A stretch of 64,000 bases of DNA from Sipunculus nudus (taxonomy: Eukaryota > Annelida > Sipuncula > Golfingiida > Sipunculidae), in assembly GCA_026874595.1 (NCBI GenBank), contig CM049317.1:55090118-55154117 (forward strand), in the 5' to 3' direction. Shown one piece after another: positions 47,350-58,640 of this stretch (its first letter is position 1; each line of letters opens with the position of its first letter). Both the position numbers and the translations under genes were made by a program. Below the pieces are notes generated by a model. That model worked only from the letters and a program-made list of their open reading frames with translations, made no database searches and was not told the origin of the DNA.

Positions 47350-50300
47350 AGCTCAGCTGACTGAAAGTCATCTGAGCTATAGCGATCACTCTTTGTCCGT
47401 CGTCCGTCTGTCCGTCTGTCCGTCCGTTAACCAGGCACAAATCGTAACCGCTGAACCTAGAACCTTGTAACTTAGGATTCTGAGAGGTCCATGAAAAATC
47501 TTCTTCGAAACCAGAAATTAGGTCTCTGTTACCCATATCCTTAGAGCTATAGGGCCCCAAAGTACCCCCCAGAAAAGTCAAAAATTTCATACAAAAACTT
47601 CAATATCTCAATAACTACTTGACTGATGGTCATGATTTTTGGCATACATATTGATCATGAGATGTTCCATCACTTCCTGCAGACTGGTGGCGCCACCTGT
47701 ATTTTTCGATTTTTTACAAATTTTTTTCTCTATTTTTGAGACCTTTAAAAACGTGAACATCTGTTAACAAGGCACAAATCGTAAAGTCTAGACCTAGAAT
47801 CTTAATTCTTGATACACTGAGATGTCCATGAAAAATCTCCTTGGAAACCAGAAATTAGGTCTCTGTTACCCATATCCTTCGAGCTATGGGGCCCCAAAGT
47901 ACATCCCAGAATAGTAAAAAATTTCATACAAAAACTTCAATATCTCAATAACTACAACACTGATGGTCATGTTTTTTGGCATACATATTGATCATGAGAT
48001 GTTCCATAAGTTCCTGCAGACTGGTGGCGCCACCTGTATTTTTCGATTTTTTTACAATTTTTTCCTCTATTTTTGAGACGTTTAAAGATGCTGTCATCTG
48101 TTAACGTGGCACAAATCGTAACCGCTGGACCTAGAATCTTCATTCTCGACACACTGAGAAACCTATTAAAAGTCTCCGTGGAAACCATAAAATAGATCTC
48201 TGTTACCTATATCCTTCGAGCTATGGGGCCCCAAAGTACCCCCCAGAAAAGTAAAAAATTTCATACAAAAACTTCAATATCTCATTAACTACTTGACTGA
48301 TGGTCATGATTTTTGGCATACGTATTGATCATGAGATGTTCCATCACTTCCTGCAGACTGGTGGCGCCACCTGAATTTTTCGATTTTTTACGAATTTAAA
48401 AATGTGAACAGCTGTTAACAGGGCACAAATCATAAAGACTGGACCTAGAATCTTCATTCTTGACACAATGAGAGGTCCATAAAAAGTCTGCATGGAAACC
48501 TGAAATAAGGTCTCTGTTACCCATATCCTTCGAGCTATGGGGGGCTCCCAATAACCCCCCAGAATAATGGAAAATTTGATAAAAACAAACTGCAACATCT
48601 CAATAACTACAACACTGATGGTCATGATTTTTGGCATACATATTGATCAAGAGGTGTTTCATCAGTACCTGCAGACTGGTGGTGCCACCTGTATTTTTTC
48701 AAATTTTCACAATTTTTTTTCTCTATTTTTGAGACCTTTCAGGATGTAGTTATCTGTCAACAGGGTACAAATCGTAAGGACTGGACCTAGAATCTTCATT
48801 GTTGACACACAGGGAGACTCATGAAAAGTCTCCATGGACACCTGAAATTAGGTCTCTGTTACCCATATCCTTTGAGCTATGGCACTCCAAAGTACAGCTC
48901 AGAATAATGGAAAATTTGATACAAAAGCTGAAGTATCTGAACAACTAATGCAGAGATCACCATAATTGTTTTCATGGATATTGATCATGGAGTGTTTCAT
49001 CAGTTTCTGCAGACTGGTGGCACCACCTGTATTTGTTCGGTTTTTTTTTTTACGAATTTTTTCTCTATTTTTGAGACCTTTAAAGTTATGAACATCTGTT
49101 AACAGGGCACAAATCATTAAAACTGGACCTAGAATCTTCATTCTTGACACACAGGGAGACCCATGAAAAGTCTCCATGGAAACCTGAAATTAGGTCTCTG
49201 TTACCCATATTCTTTAAGCTGTATGGCTCCAAATTACCCCCCAGAATAATGGAAAATTTGATACAAAAACTGCAGTATCTCAATAACTACAACACTGATG
49301 GTCATGATTTTCGGCATACATATTGATCATGACCTGTTCCATCAGTTTCTGCAGACTGGGTGCGCCACCTCTATTTTTTTCAAATTTTTACGATTTTTTT
49401 TTCTCTTTTTTTTGATACCTTTAAAGATGTGGTTATCTGTCATCAGGGTACAAATCGCAACAACTGGACCTAGAATCTTCATTCTTGTCATGCAAGAAGG
49501 CCCATGAAAAGTGCCTGTGGAAACTTAAAATTAGGTCTCTGTTACCCATATCCTTCAAGCTATAGGACTCCGAAGTATCCCTCAGAATAATGGACAATTT
49601 GATACAAAAGCTGAAGTATCTGAACAACTAATGGGGAGATCACCATGATTCTTTGCATGGATATTGATGTTTGTAAGTGTTTTTATTAGTTTCTGCAGAC
49701 TGGTGGAGCCACCTGTATTTTTGTACCCGCCAAAACGAAGTTTTGTGGATACTATGTTTTTGACCGGGTTCCTCCGCCGTTGCCGCGTTCGTTTCCAGAG
49801 AGCTCCTCTGGGACTTGATTTTATCAGCTTTCCAAGCTCATATCTCGGGAACCGTTTGACTGATCAGGAAATAAAATTTATACTAATGTAGCTCTTGGAT
49901 AGCTCTATAACATACACAAAAAATGGTGGCGCCACCTGTAACCATGTTTGCACAGTGTCCATCTGTTCATCTGCCTTTGGTTAAAATCACTCATATCTCT
50001 GCAGTGAATTGACTAATTCACCTGAAATTCGGCATGCGTATACATCCTGGATAGCTTTCTTGATTTTATGACAGGTGGCGCCACCTACATTCTCATTCAC
50101 GCTGATGACATCCAAGCTCATATTTCGGAAACCGTTTGACCGATCGGGCCAAAATTTTGCATGTATATAGATCTAACATAGCTCTTTATCATACGCTAAA
50201 CTGGTGGCGCCACCTGCAACCATTTTTGCACAGCGTCTGTCTGTTTGTCTGCCGTGCAATAATGTCACTCATATCTCGGCAGTGGTTTGACATATCTGCC

Positions 50301-51494
50301 TAAAATTTTGCAGTTTTATACATCCTGGATAGCTTTCTTGATTTTATGACAGGTGGCACCACCTACATTCACGTTCACGCTGATGACATCCAAGCTCATA
50401 TCTCGGGAACCGTTTGACTGATCGGGCCAAAATTTTGAATCTGTATAGATCTAACATAGCTCTTTATCATACACAAAACTGGTGGCACCACCTGCAACCA
50501 TTTTTGCACAGCGTCTGTCTGTTTGTCTGCCGTGCAATAAAGTCACTCACATCTTGGCAGTGGTTTGACATATCTGCCTAAAATTTTGCAGTTTTATACA
50601 TCCTGGATAGCTTTCTTGATTTTATGACAGGTGGCGCCACCTTTATTCTAGTTTATGCTGCAGACATCCAAGCTCATATCTCGGGAACCGTTTGAACGAT
50701 TGGGCCAAAATTTTGCATGTGTATAGATCTCACATAGGTCTTAATCATACACAAAACTGAAGGGGCCACCTGGAACCATTTTTGCACATTTTGCACAGCG
50801 TCTGTCTGTTGGTCTGCCGTGGCCTAAAATCACTCATTTCTCTGTAGTGGTTTGACATAACTACCTAAAATTTTGCAGGTTTATCCTCCTGGATAGCTTT
50901 CTTGATTTTATGACAGGTGGCGCCACCTACATTCTAGTTAACGCTGCACACATCCAAGCTAATATCTCAGGAACCATTTGACCGATTGGGCCAAAATTGA
51001 GCTTGTGTTTAGATCTCACATAGGTCTTTATCATACACAAAACTGCAACCATTTTTGCACAGCGTCTGTCTGTTTGTCTGCCGTGGGCTAAAATCACTCA
51101 TATCCATGTAGTGGTTTGACTTTTCTGCCTAAAATTTTGCATATGTATACAACTTGGACAGCTTTCTGGTTTTGTGGTAGGTTACACAACCTACATACAC
51201 ATTTAGGCTGCAGACATCCATGCTAATATGCAACATACCTCACTCTGTTTCCCCTTGCCACTCAATCCATGCCTCACTTCACTCTGATTTTGGCAGATAC
51301 ACGTAGTTCTAGTTTTTAAAGTATACACATTTTTTCTCTATTTTTAAGATATATAAATACAGACTAAATCTTGACATGTTGGTTAATCTGTTTGATGCTT
51401 CAGTTGAATGGGTATCTACCATTCTGATGATAAAATTTCCTTTTGTGAATCTCTTCCCAGTCAGCTGAGCGTCATGACCCATGGGTCACTTGTT
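47350..51494. mobile_element. Tandem-core element A1 (probable rolling-circle type), host of B2
   Basis: The left end is a hairpin AGCTCAGCTGACT/AGTCATCTGAGCT (47350-47378) followed by ATAGCGATCAC. The right end carries AGTCAGCTGAGC and the 14-bp palindrome TGACCCATGGGTCA (51475-51488). Seven tandem monomers of about 318-342 bp occupy 47440-49715, each with the GGTGGCGCCACC palindrome or a variant (47686, 48023, 48360, 48678, 49016, about 49358, 49692). The last monomer is split by B2. Boundaries are supported by the empty relative at 7490. The architecture resembles pearl/Helentron-type non-autonomous elements of bivalves; this is inference. No transposase or Rep frame. Confidence 0.72.
49716..51312 (+). 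mobile_element. Helitron copy B2, nested in A1
   Basis: It shares its 5' end (CCGCCAAAACGAAG...GGATACTATG), 278-bp core units and 3' end (GGCAGATACACGTAG...TCTAG) with B1. The 5' TC has become CC, and the 3' hairpin is reduced to GTAGT before CTAG at 51309-51312. Host A precedes and T follows. Palindromes are intact at 49925, 50074, 50203, 50630 and 50916 and altered at 50352 and 50481. A1 monomer sequence (ATTTTTTCTCTATTTTTAAG) resumes 20 bp after the end. Confidence 0.82.
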
Positions 51495-51504
51495 TATTAC
51501 CGTT

Positions 51505-51695
51505 TTGTATGTTTCGATAAAAATGTCATATTATCAGGGAAAAGCACGATTATAACATATTTGTTTTCTAATCAGGTAAAAGCACTACATAACAAAGGAA
51601 AACATATCAAAATTGTATTGATTTATCTTCCTGAAAGATGAAAATCAAATAAAAAATCTTGATGCGGGCGACGCCTGACAACCGCACCTTTCTTT
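51505..51695. repeat. Right half of the repeat split by A1
   Basis: It matches 7500-7745: TGTTTCGATAAAAATGTCAT, AGGTAAAAGCACTACATAAC and a GCCTGACA...CACCTTTCTTTTTTGG tail. The left half is 47293-47340. Confidence 0.7.
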
Positions 51696-52419
51696 TTTGG
51701 GCCTAATAGATGCAGCATTAGTGGACGACTTCACGATTAGATTTAAGGCCTGAGAGCAAAGGACTGCGTTGAGGAGCAAGATCATTTAAACGATCTGCTA
51801 AAAAAATAATTTAGGCCGTACAAAGAGTATTGTTCTACATATTCGCCTCACCTATTTTTCGTGGACAATTTTCGTTAGTAAATTAAGACCAGGTCCTTGG
51901 CAATGTTCCTCTATATAGTCCACTTCACGATCTGTTGTTTTTTTGTAGATTATTTTCTTATAAATTTATATTTTTCAATAATTTTCTAGATAAGACAATA
52001 TGCAGATAAGTTAAGTAAAACATAATAGATAATTAGCCAATTAAAATCAAATTTAATGACTTTAAAAAAAAATTGGCTTTTGGGACTTTTTGTATGTTAT
52101 GTTCCAGACTTTTCTGCTCATCGTACAACAAAATTCATTTCTGTTGCAATTTGTTCCGCATTTGGCTTAAAATCAAGTAAAATGACTAGATTATATAGGT
52201 AAGCGGTAATCTTTTGGGTCATTTATTCTCAAAATATCTCATTTTGTATATGGGCTAATTCAATGATAACAAAAGATGACAAGATTGTCTAGGGTCTTGA
52301 TTGGGGGTTTGGTTTTGGACATTTCACACATCACCATAATCATGTTTACACTTTCATCGAATAATTTTTCAAAGAAAATCTGTTCTCATTCACAAAGCGA
52401 ATTCCTTTGTAAAATCTTT

Positions 52420-52695
52420 TTCAAGGAGGGGAAAAAAGTTTTACCTCCTTGGTAGCTTTAATAGGCCAAAGAACAAAACCTACTCGTGTGATAAAACAAA
52501 CTCTCCTGCACATGTTCAACAATTCCAGGAAAGGATTAAGAGTGGGGAATAAATCCCCATCTAAGAACAAGCTATGAGTTAAGCTATTGATCCACAGAAG
52601 GCAAGGGCCGCCAGGCATAATAAACGGCATCTCCAATGTTTTTCCCAAGAAAAGCAAAGTAGCAAATCGCCCTGTTCTTAATGATCAAATGATCG
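52420..52695 (-). other. Unexplained open segment with splice-like ends
   Basis: On the minus strand a pyrimidine tract ends TTCCTTTTAG at about 52703, and a donor-like AGGAG|GTAAAA lies at about 52443. Between them one frame is open for 78 codons (52421-52657) and another gives ICYFAFLGKNIGDAVYYAW, as if a frame had shifted. No family was recognised. It may be a decayed repeat, a retroelement piece or an exon. Confidence 0.2.
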
Positions 52696-52849
52696 GTATC
52701 TAAAAGGAATATATGAAGGTAACAGAGAGTCACTGTCAAAGCCAGATATTCAGCTTCCTCCTCTGGAGATATTAATTTTATTTCTGGCTTACTCTTTGTA
52801 CAAACTTATAATCTGTCGGTAATTCCTGTCAAGAAAGTTTTCTTATGAC

Positions 52850-53165
52850 GATTCCGTGAGGGATGTGTGAGCTTTTTTTTTATCTACAAACTGTTATTAA
52901 ACACGGTACATGTACCAGTGTCGACAAACAAATAAACAATGTAATCTTAGATGGATTCGTATATGCGGAAATTTCTGAAAAGGTAACTTTTTCAAAACGT
53001 CCTTTGTCGAACTCGTCCGTCTTGCCCACAAAGGTCCTTATTGAATGAATTAGGACTATTTTGGCCTCTGTGCGGTGGGATCGCCGTTTTCTGGCCTATT
53101 TTTATATTCGGTTCTAGGGATTATATTTACTTAATATATGTCAGATATTGGAAAAGTCCCCTTCA
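52850..53165. mobile_element. Fragment of TTAA-type MITE family 1
   Basis: TTTATCTACAAACTGTTATT and AAACACGGTACATGTACCAG parallel 27700-27740. GTGGGATCGCCGTTTTC parallels 12465. The stretch 53170-55040 that follows holds only a C run at 53912-53924 and chance frames. Confidence 0.45.
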
Positions 53166-55044
53166 TATATTGTGACTATTGAGAGTTATAATAATCTGAA
53201 CTTTAATTCTCGTGAATTACACATCACATGGACTGTAAACGGTTCAAGTATAGTGAAAATGGGTGTTTTTCTCTTGAGCTATATTTATCGAATTAGGTAG
53301 AAACCTGTGCATGCCATGTTATAATGAACGTTCTATTCAATCTTATCTGCAAGCGGATACTCAAGACGTCATATCAATTATTGAAGCAGCGTGGCATGGT
53401 AGTAAAGAACTTCCGAGTCTCATTTGCAATTAAAACCTCGGGCTGATGGGATTTCAACAGGACATCATTGTTTTCGAAGTCCAATTCGTAAATAAATCAG
53501 CAATTTTAATGTGATATGATAATACCGCCATCAAGAGGTATTATATTTTGGTTTTATATTTGCTTGGCTGGTTTGCCTTCTAGCCATTTTTTTTTAATAA
53601 GTTGGGGATATCCAACAAAGAAATCCTTAAATGTTAAAGCTAACGCTACATGATAAGTTCAGGGAGTGTGACGCAAAAAGTAAAATCATTCCGCGTGATG
53701 TTTTGTGCGTAAATTATGATTTAAGTTATTTGGAGTATAACCGATTCATTTTATTGTAACAATCAACTCTCGTACTACCTTTTGAATCCCGTGTGATCTA
53801 GTACCCTGATCATTTGGGATAATTAATTTCTCTGTACATGTATTATGGAGGTTGTATTGTTAAAAGACGGACGGGGAGTGGGCCCTGATTTGTTTTTGCA
53901 ACAATTGGTAACCCCCCCCCCCCGCCTATGTATAGTTCAATGTATGTAATAGAAAATATGCAGGGGGACCAAGGATTTAGGCAAAGATGGGTGTCCGACC
54001 CAGGTGGACTTGTGACAAAACCGCAAATAAAAATTAAAGGTGGGTGATAATGGGGAGGGGGTCCAGGCCACGAAATTTGGTCTGAAATCCTTATATAAAA
54101 TATACTCTCCGGTGGCACAATGCAGTTGTTATGTGTCTCCATCGCATTAACCACAACGTTATTAAACAGAGTTTGCCGGGTTTCATCAACAGGTTTTTTG
54201 CACAAAAATATCAACAGACCAATGAGAATTAAGTATAGCATTATACACCAAACTCTAAGTTTAAAACCAATTATAAGGTCAGTTTAGGAAAACCAGATTT
54301 ACTAGAGATCTTTAGCAAACAGGGACAGTAGAAGAAATGATAAAAAAAACCTGGTGACTGGTTTTGCACTTTGGGGAAGACCAAAGGAAAGTCTTAACCC
54401 GATAGAAACAGTTCCGTGTATATTTATGTAGAAATAAAGTCATCCTCCTCTCTCAGCTTACCTTCTCTAAGACTGAGACTCAATAAACGTTACTCAATGT
54501 ACCTGTACCGTGGCTGGTTAAAAAGTGTACTTGGATAGTTTAAAATTACGAGCAGGTTTAAACTTTCTCAGGATCTTGCATAAAACATGACTTGGATTTA
54601 GTTTCTCACTTCTCGAGCCAGAGCACAATTGAAAAACGCCACAGGGATAATTAACCTTGTTACCGGACGGTGAGTTATATGTTATAACCCATGGGAAAAT
54701 CTATGTCTAGTAACTTGTTCTTCATCTTGTGACCCGCAAGTACCGACCGGAACGAAGACTCGGACCGTCAGTTTTCGGCTTGGATTTACAGAATTATAAA
54801 TAACCAAGAGAAGCGGCCAATATCAATTTCTTTGTTTTTTTTCGTCATATTTTGAAAATATTTTGAATATTTTGCAGAATGTTTTCCTTGTCACTGGTGT
54901 TTTGTTGAAGAAAATCAATGTGTATCTTCCTTTGCTAAAGAAGTCAACATTAAATGAGTGATATGTAAGTACACCTGAAACTCCCCAGATCTTGTATTAA
55001 CGCGACAGAATGCGACTGACGGTTATCGCAGGACTGTTAAAGGT

Positions 55045-56636
55045 AACAAGTGGCCCATGGGCCATGACGCTCAGCTAATTTTGGCTGGGTGCTCATGTTT
55101 TTTTATTCATGTTATATATTGTTGGGGGAATAGCCTATGGCTAAAGTTACAGTGTTGGAAAAAAATGGACAGAAAATAAAAAATTCAGGATTCATAGGAG
55201 ACCTGCCCAGGACCCCCCTTGATTTTACAATAGATGGTTCCAAGGAAAATAGAAACAATATGTACCCTGTCTATCTGGGCGCTCAAAATCATGTTTCTGG
55301 TCTAGAGCTAGCAGAATATAGGACTGACTGTCTGGGTGCTTAAATGACTTCTCTTCCTAAAGGTCGCAAAATATAGGTCATGGTGACCTAATTTCAGTTT
55401 TCCACAGACATTTGCCAAGGACGTCTCCGAATGTTACATTAGAAGATTATAGGCCTAACAAATAAAATGTGTGCCCTGCCTGACTTTCTGGGTGCCGAAA
55501 TCCTGTTTGCAGCCTGTAGGTTACAGAATATAGGTCACAGTTACCTATTTTCAGGTTCTAAGGACATTTGCCTAGGACTTCACTTCATGTCATGTTGGAG
55601 GATTCTAGGCCTAATGGATACTATTTGTGCCCTAGCTGACTATCTTGATGCTCACAATCATGTTTTCGGCCCAAAGGTCACAAAATATAGGTCACCATGA
55701 CCTAATTTCAGGTTTCCAAGGAGATTTTCCTAGAAACCCCAAGGATATTGAGTTAGAAGATTTTAGGCCTCACATATATGATTTGTCCCCATCTGACATT
55801 CAGGGTGCTCGAAATCATGTTTTCGGCCTGTAGGTCATAAAATATAGGTCACCATGACCTAATTTCAGGTTTCCAAGGATACTTGCCTAGAAACTCCCAG
55901 GACATTGTGTTAGAAGATTCTAGGCCTCACAGATACGATTTGTCCTCACTTGACATTCAGGGTGCTCATATGACATCTTTTCCCTATAGGTCACAGAATA
56001 TAGGTCACAGTGACCTAGTTTCAGGTTTCAGGACATTTGCCTAGGATCTCCCAAAATGTCAGGTTAGAGGTTTCTAGGCCTAATGGATACAATTTGTGCC
56101 CCGTCTAACTGTCTGGGTGCTCGAAATCATGTTTCCAGCCTGTAGGACACAAAATATAGGTCACCACGATCTAATTTCAGGTTTCGAAGATGATTGGCCT
56201 AGAAACTCCCAGGATATTGTGTTAGAAGATTCTAAGCCTCACAGATACGATTTGTCCTCACTTGACATTCAGGGTGCTCATATGACATCTTTTCCCTATA
56301 GGTCACAGAATATAGGTCACAGTGACCTAGTTTCAGGTTTCAGGACATTTGCCTAATGTCTCCCAAAATGTCAGGTTATAGGTTTCTAGGCCAAATGGAT
56401 ACAATTTGTGCCCCGTCTGACTGTCTGGGTGCTCAAAATCATGTTTTCTGCCTATAGGTCATAAAATATAGGTTACCATGACATAATTTTGTGTTTCCAA
56501 GGAGATTTGCCCAGGTCTTCCCTGGATGTACAGTAAGAAGTTTCTAGGTCTAACGGTTACGATTTGTGCCCTGTTAACGGACGGGCGGCCGGACGGCCGG
56601 ACAAAGGGTGATCGCTATAGCTCAGATGACTTCCAG
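55045..56636 (-). mobile_element. Element A2: A1-type ends with a different tandem core
   Basis: Read on the minus strand it starts GAAGTCATCTGAGCTATAGCG, continues GATCACCCTTTGTCCG, and ends GCTGAGCGTCATGGCCCATG then GGCCACTTGTT, the same ends as A1. The 14-bp palindrome here is TGGCCCATGGGCCA (55051-55064). The core is not the A1 monomer but units of about 157 bp (TATAGGTCACNATGACCTA, TTTCAGGTTTCCAAGG, TTCTAGGCCT), with alternating types giving a 314-bp period. The first hairpin arm of A1 is missing. Confidence 0.72.
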
Positions 56637-56644
56637 TTTATTAA

Positions 56645-57900
56645 AATTTAATCTAAAAAAAATCAGGAACGATAGGCCCCACAGGAAGCATCATTTCTAG
56701 ACATGCAGGCATTTATAAGTTGATTTTTTTATGACCTTAGAAGGCCATCGAGCATGAGCAGAACCTTTGTCCATGCAATACATATTAAAAATATACATAA
56801 ACATTGATTTATTAAAAAAAACTAAAAAAGAACAGCATGCACAATTATGCAGATAGCAGACCTGCAATAAATAGGTAATTGAAAACAACAAAAGCAATGT
56901 CCTCTTCATCCATATTGGAAAAATATGATTAGCACATGGATTAATGATATCGGCACCGCATGCGTCAATTTGCTTAACAGTTAAAAATACACCCTTCCGT
57001 CCATTTCTACTAAAAAAACGTCTTACAGTTACGGATTATAGGACGGTCTGTAACTACTGTCAAACATAAGAATAATAATTGTCACAATTGAACAGAAAGC
57101 CCTTCTGTTTATATAGCACATAAAACTACCAACCAATTATTACTTATACCATAAGGACTATATTGCGCAGATATTCATGTGCATGAAACCTGCCTTGAAA
57201 CAGGTACAATCTATATATTATTATACGACCTTTCGCTCCGTACAACAACGCTTAAAGAAATGGGTTACGTATTACCCCCGTAGTACTTGCTTAAAGATCG
57301 GAATTACTTGGTAATCCTTTAATTAATAAACCGATTTGGTCATTGTGCAAGCTATTCTTTCCGGGCAAGGCCATCATCTTTTGCATTTAAAAAATATTGA
57401 TATTAGGATAGATTCCTACAACCCTAATCCAAACGTGAAAATTTCATTTGTATCGATCCCAAAATGGATTTATTTTACTGTTGCTGTTTAAATACAGACA
57501 GACGGGACAAAGAATAAGGGAAGAAAAAAAAGGAAGATGGAAACATACATGCATTGTAGGATTCATACCCTGCTTGATGTGTAATTCTGTGACGTGTGGG
57601 TTTGCAGGTCTACCTGGCCTGAAGGTAGGCTTGAGGGGAATCATTTTTGGATGGCGTAATTCGTAACCGCAGATTACTATAATCGGATATGACGAACGTT
57701 TTCTCAAAGCCCGTTTTATAATCCTTTCATGCCAAACATCGTCTCCCATAATTAAAAAGAAACGATTTATGAAAGAACCAGGCTGCCAGGCATAACAATA
57801 TCACTATTATAAAAAAAGCTCTTGATATATTCTTTTTTAGTAGTATGGTATTTACCTAGAACCAGATAACATGTGTCTGTTACAAGCTGAGATTATAAAC
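56645..57900. other. Possible 3' flank of the tachykinin gene
   Basis: No repeat family or coding segment was recognised. An AATAAA on the minus strand (57469-57474) could end the tachykinin transcript if the GAG|GTATGT donor at 58063 is not used. Confidence 0.3.
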
Positions 57901-57962
57901 CATAATAGATATACAAAAGATAAAATAGCTGATGAAATAGCCGAAGGCCGTCGTATATATAA

Positions 57963-57964
<2 letters not shown>

Positions 57965-58012
<48 letters not shown>
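57965..58012. repeat. (TA)n microsatellite in the tachykinin 3' region
   Basis: About 22 TA units lie 52 bp beyond the end of the tachykinin terminal exon. Confidence 0.9.
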
Positions 58013-58014
<2 letters not shown>

Positions 58015-58064
58015 TATAAATACAGTTTTGTCCCTCCAATACGACATTAAACCTTTTACATACC

Positions 58065-58165
58065 TCAGTAATCCGGCAGATCTGAGCTCCGCTTACCGCG
58101 TACTGCATGGAACCCGTCAGGGGGTTGTCTCTTGTCCAAGGACAGGGGGTAAACCAAATCGTTGA
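58065..58165 (-). CDS. TK: Tachykinin precursor, terminal coding exon with the FHAVR-amide peptide
   Basis: An acceptor TTTTTATCTCCACAG (intron end 58166) opens an exon entered in phase 1, matching the phase-1 donor of the exon at 59852-60098. The joined frame reads INDLVYPLSLDKR, then QPPDGFHAVR, then GKR, then SSDLPDY and TGA. The peptide is bounded by Lys-Arg sites; its Gly donates the C-terminal amide and its N-terminal Gln can cyclise, giving predicted pGlu-PPDGFHAVR-amide. FHAVR-amide is the C-terminus of Anodonta tachykinin, and F-x-x-x-R-amide defines invertebrate tachykinin-related peptides, secreted ligands of G-protein-coupled receptors. GGTAAGCGG within the GKR codons mimics a donor but is the amidation site. 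A donor GAG|GTATGT just after the stop suggests a spliced 3' UTR. Confidence 0.85.
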
Positions 58166-58525
58166 CTGTGGAGATAAAAAAGCAATGTCAGAAAGTATCA
58201 GAGTAAAAAAACAGGTTGTTCTGGTGATAAACTTTAAATATATGAAATACATTGACAGGGGTGTAGTACAGTAATATAATTTTTTTTTCTTTACCTATCT
58301 CAAATTGATCTTACTATAATTCAATGAATGTTTATTAGAAGGATGGACCTAGGAATATATGCTCTAAGTTTGCAAGTAATCTACCAATTTTGCCTTAAGT
58401 GGCCGCTTTCAGTGATTTTAAATGAAAAATGAGTGTTGGCAGCAAGTCAAGTACAACTGACTTATTTATCTGAGTTAACATTGCTTTACTCCGCTGCTTA
58501 GGATGACAAGGTTCTCTGGGCAGGA

Positions 58526-58540
58526 ACACCAGGGGGCGCA
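58526..58540 (+). promoter_or_regulatory. Strong CTCF-like site in the tachykinin intron
   Basis: ACACCAGGGGGCGCA matches the extended CTCF consensus (CCACCAGGGGGCGC) apart from the first base. It lies near the repeat relative at 58555-58640; the other copy (45216) has only CCACCAGGGTGG. Confidence 0.3.
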
Positions 58541-58554
58541 CAGAGCACAGAATT

Positions 58555-58640
58555 GAAATCAGACCACTGACTGAGAGCGTGGTATTGTATTGTGCATGCA
58601 GCCCAAATTTTAAACATGCGATACCCGCTCTCTTAGGTGT
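58555..58640. repeat. Diverged copy of the 45247-45337 hairpin repeat
   Basis: AATCAGACCACTGACTGAGAG, GTGCATGCAGCCCAAATTTT and CCCGCTCTC follow the order of the 45-kb copy. It lies within the intron between the two tachykinin exons. Confidence 0.6.

Noticed and set aside
47348-49891. Many 60-97-codon frames in A1 (MGNRDLISGF..., MKILGPV...)
   Set aside because: They recur once per monomer, but the 337-bp period is not a multiple of 3 and each is broken by stops. They are repeat artefacts.
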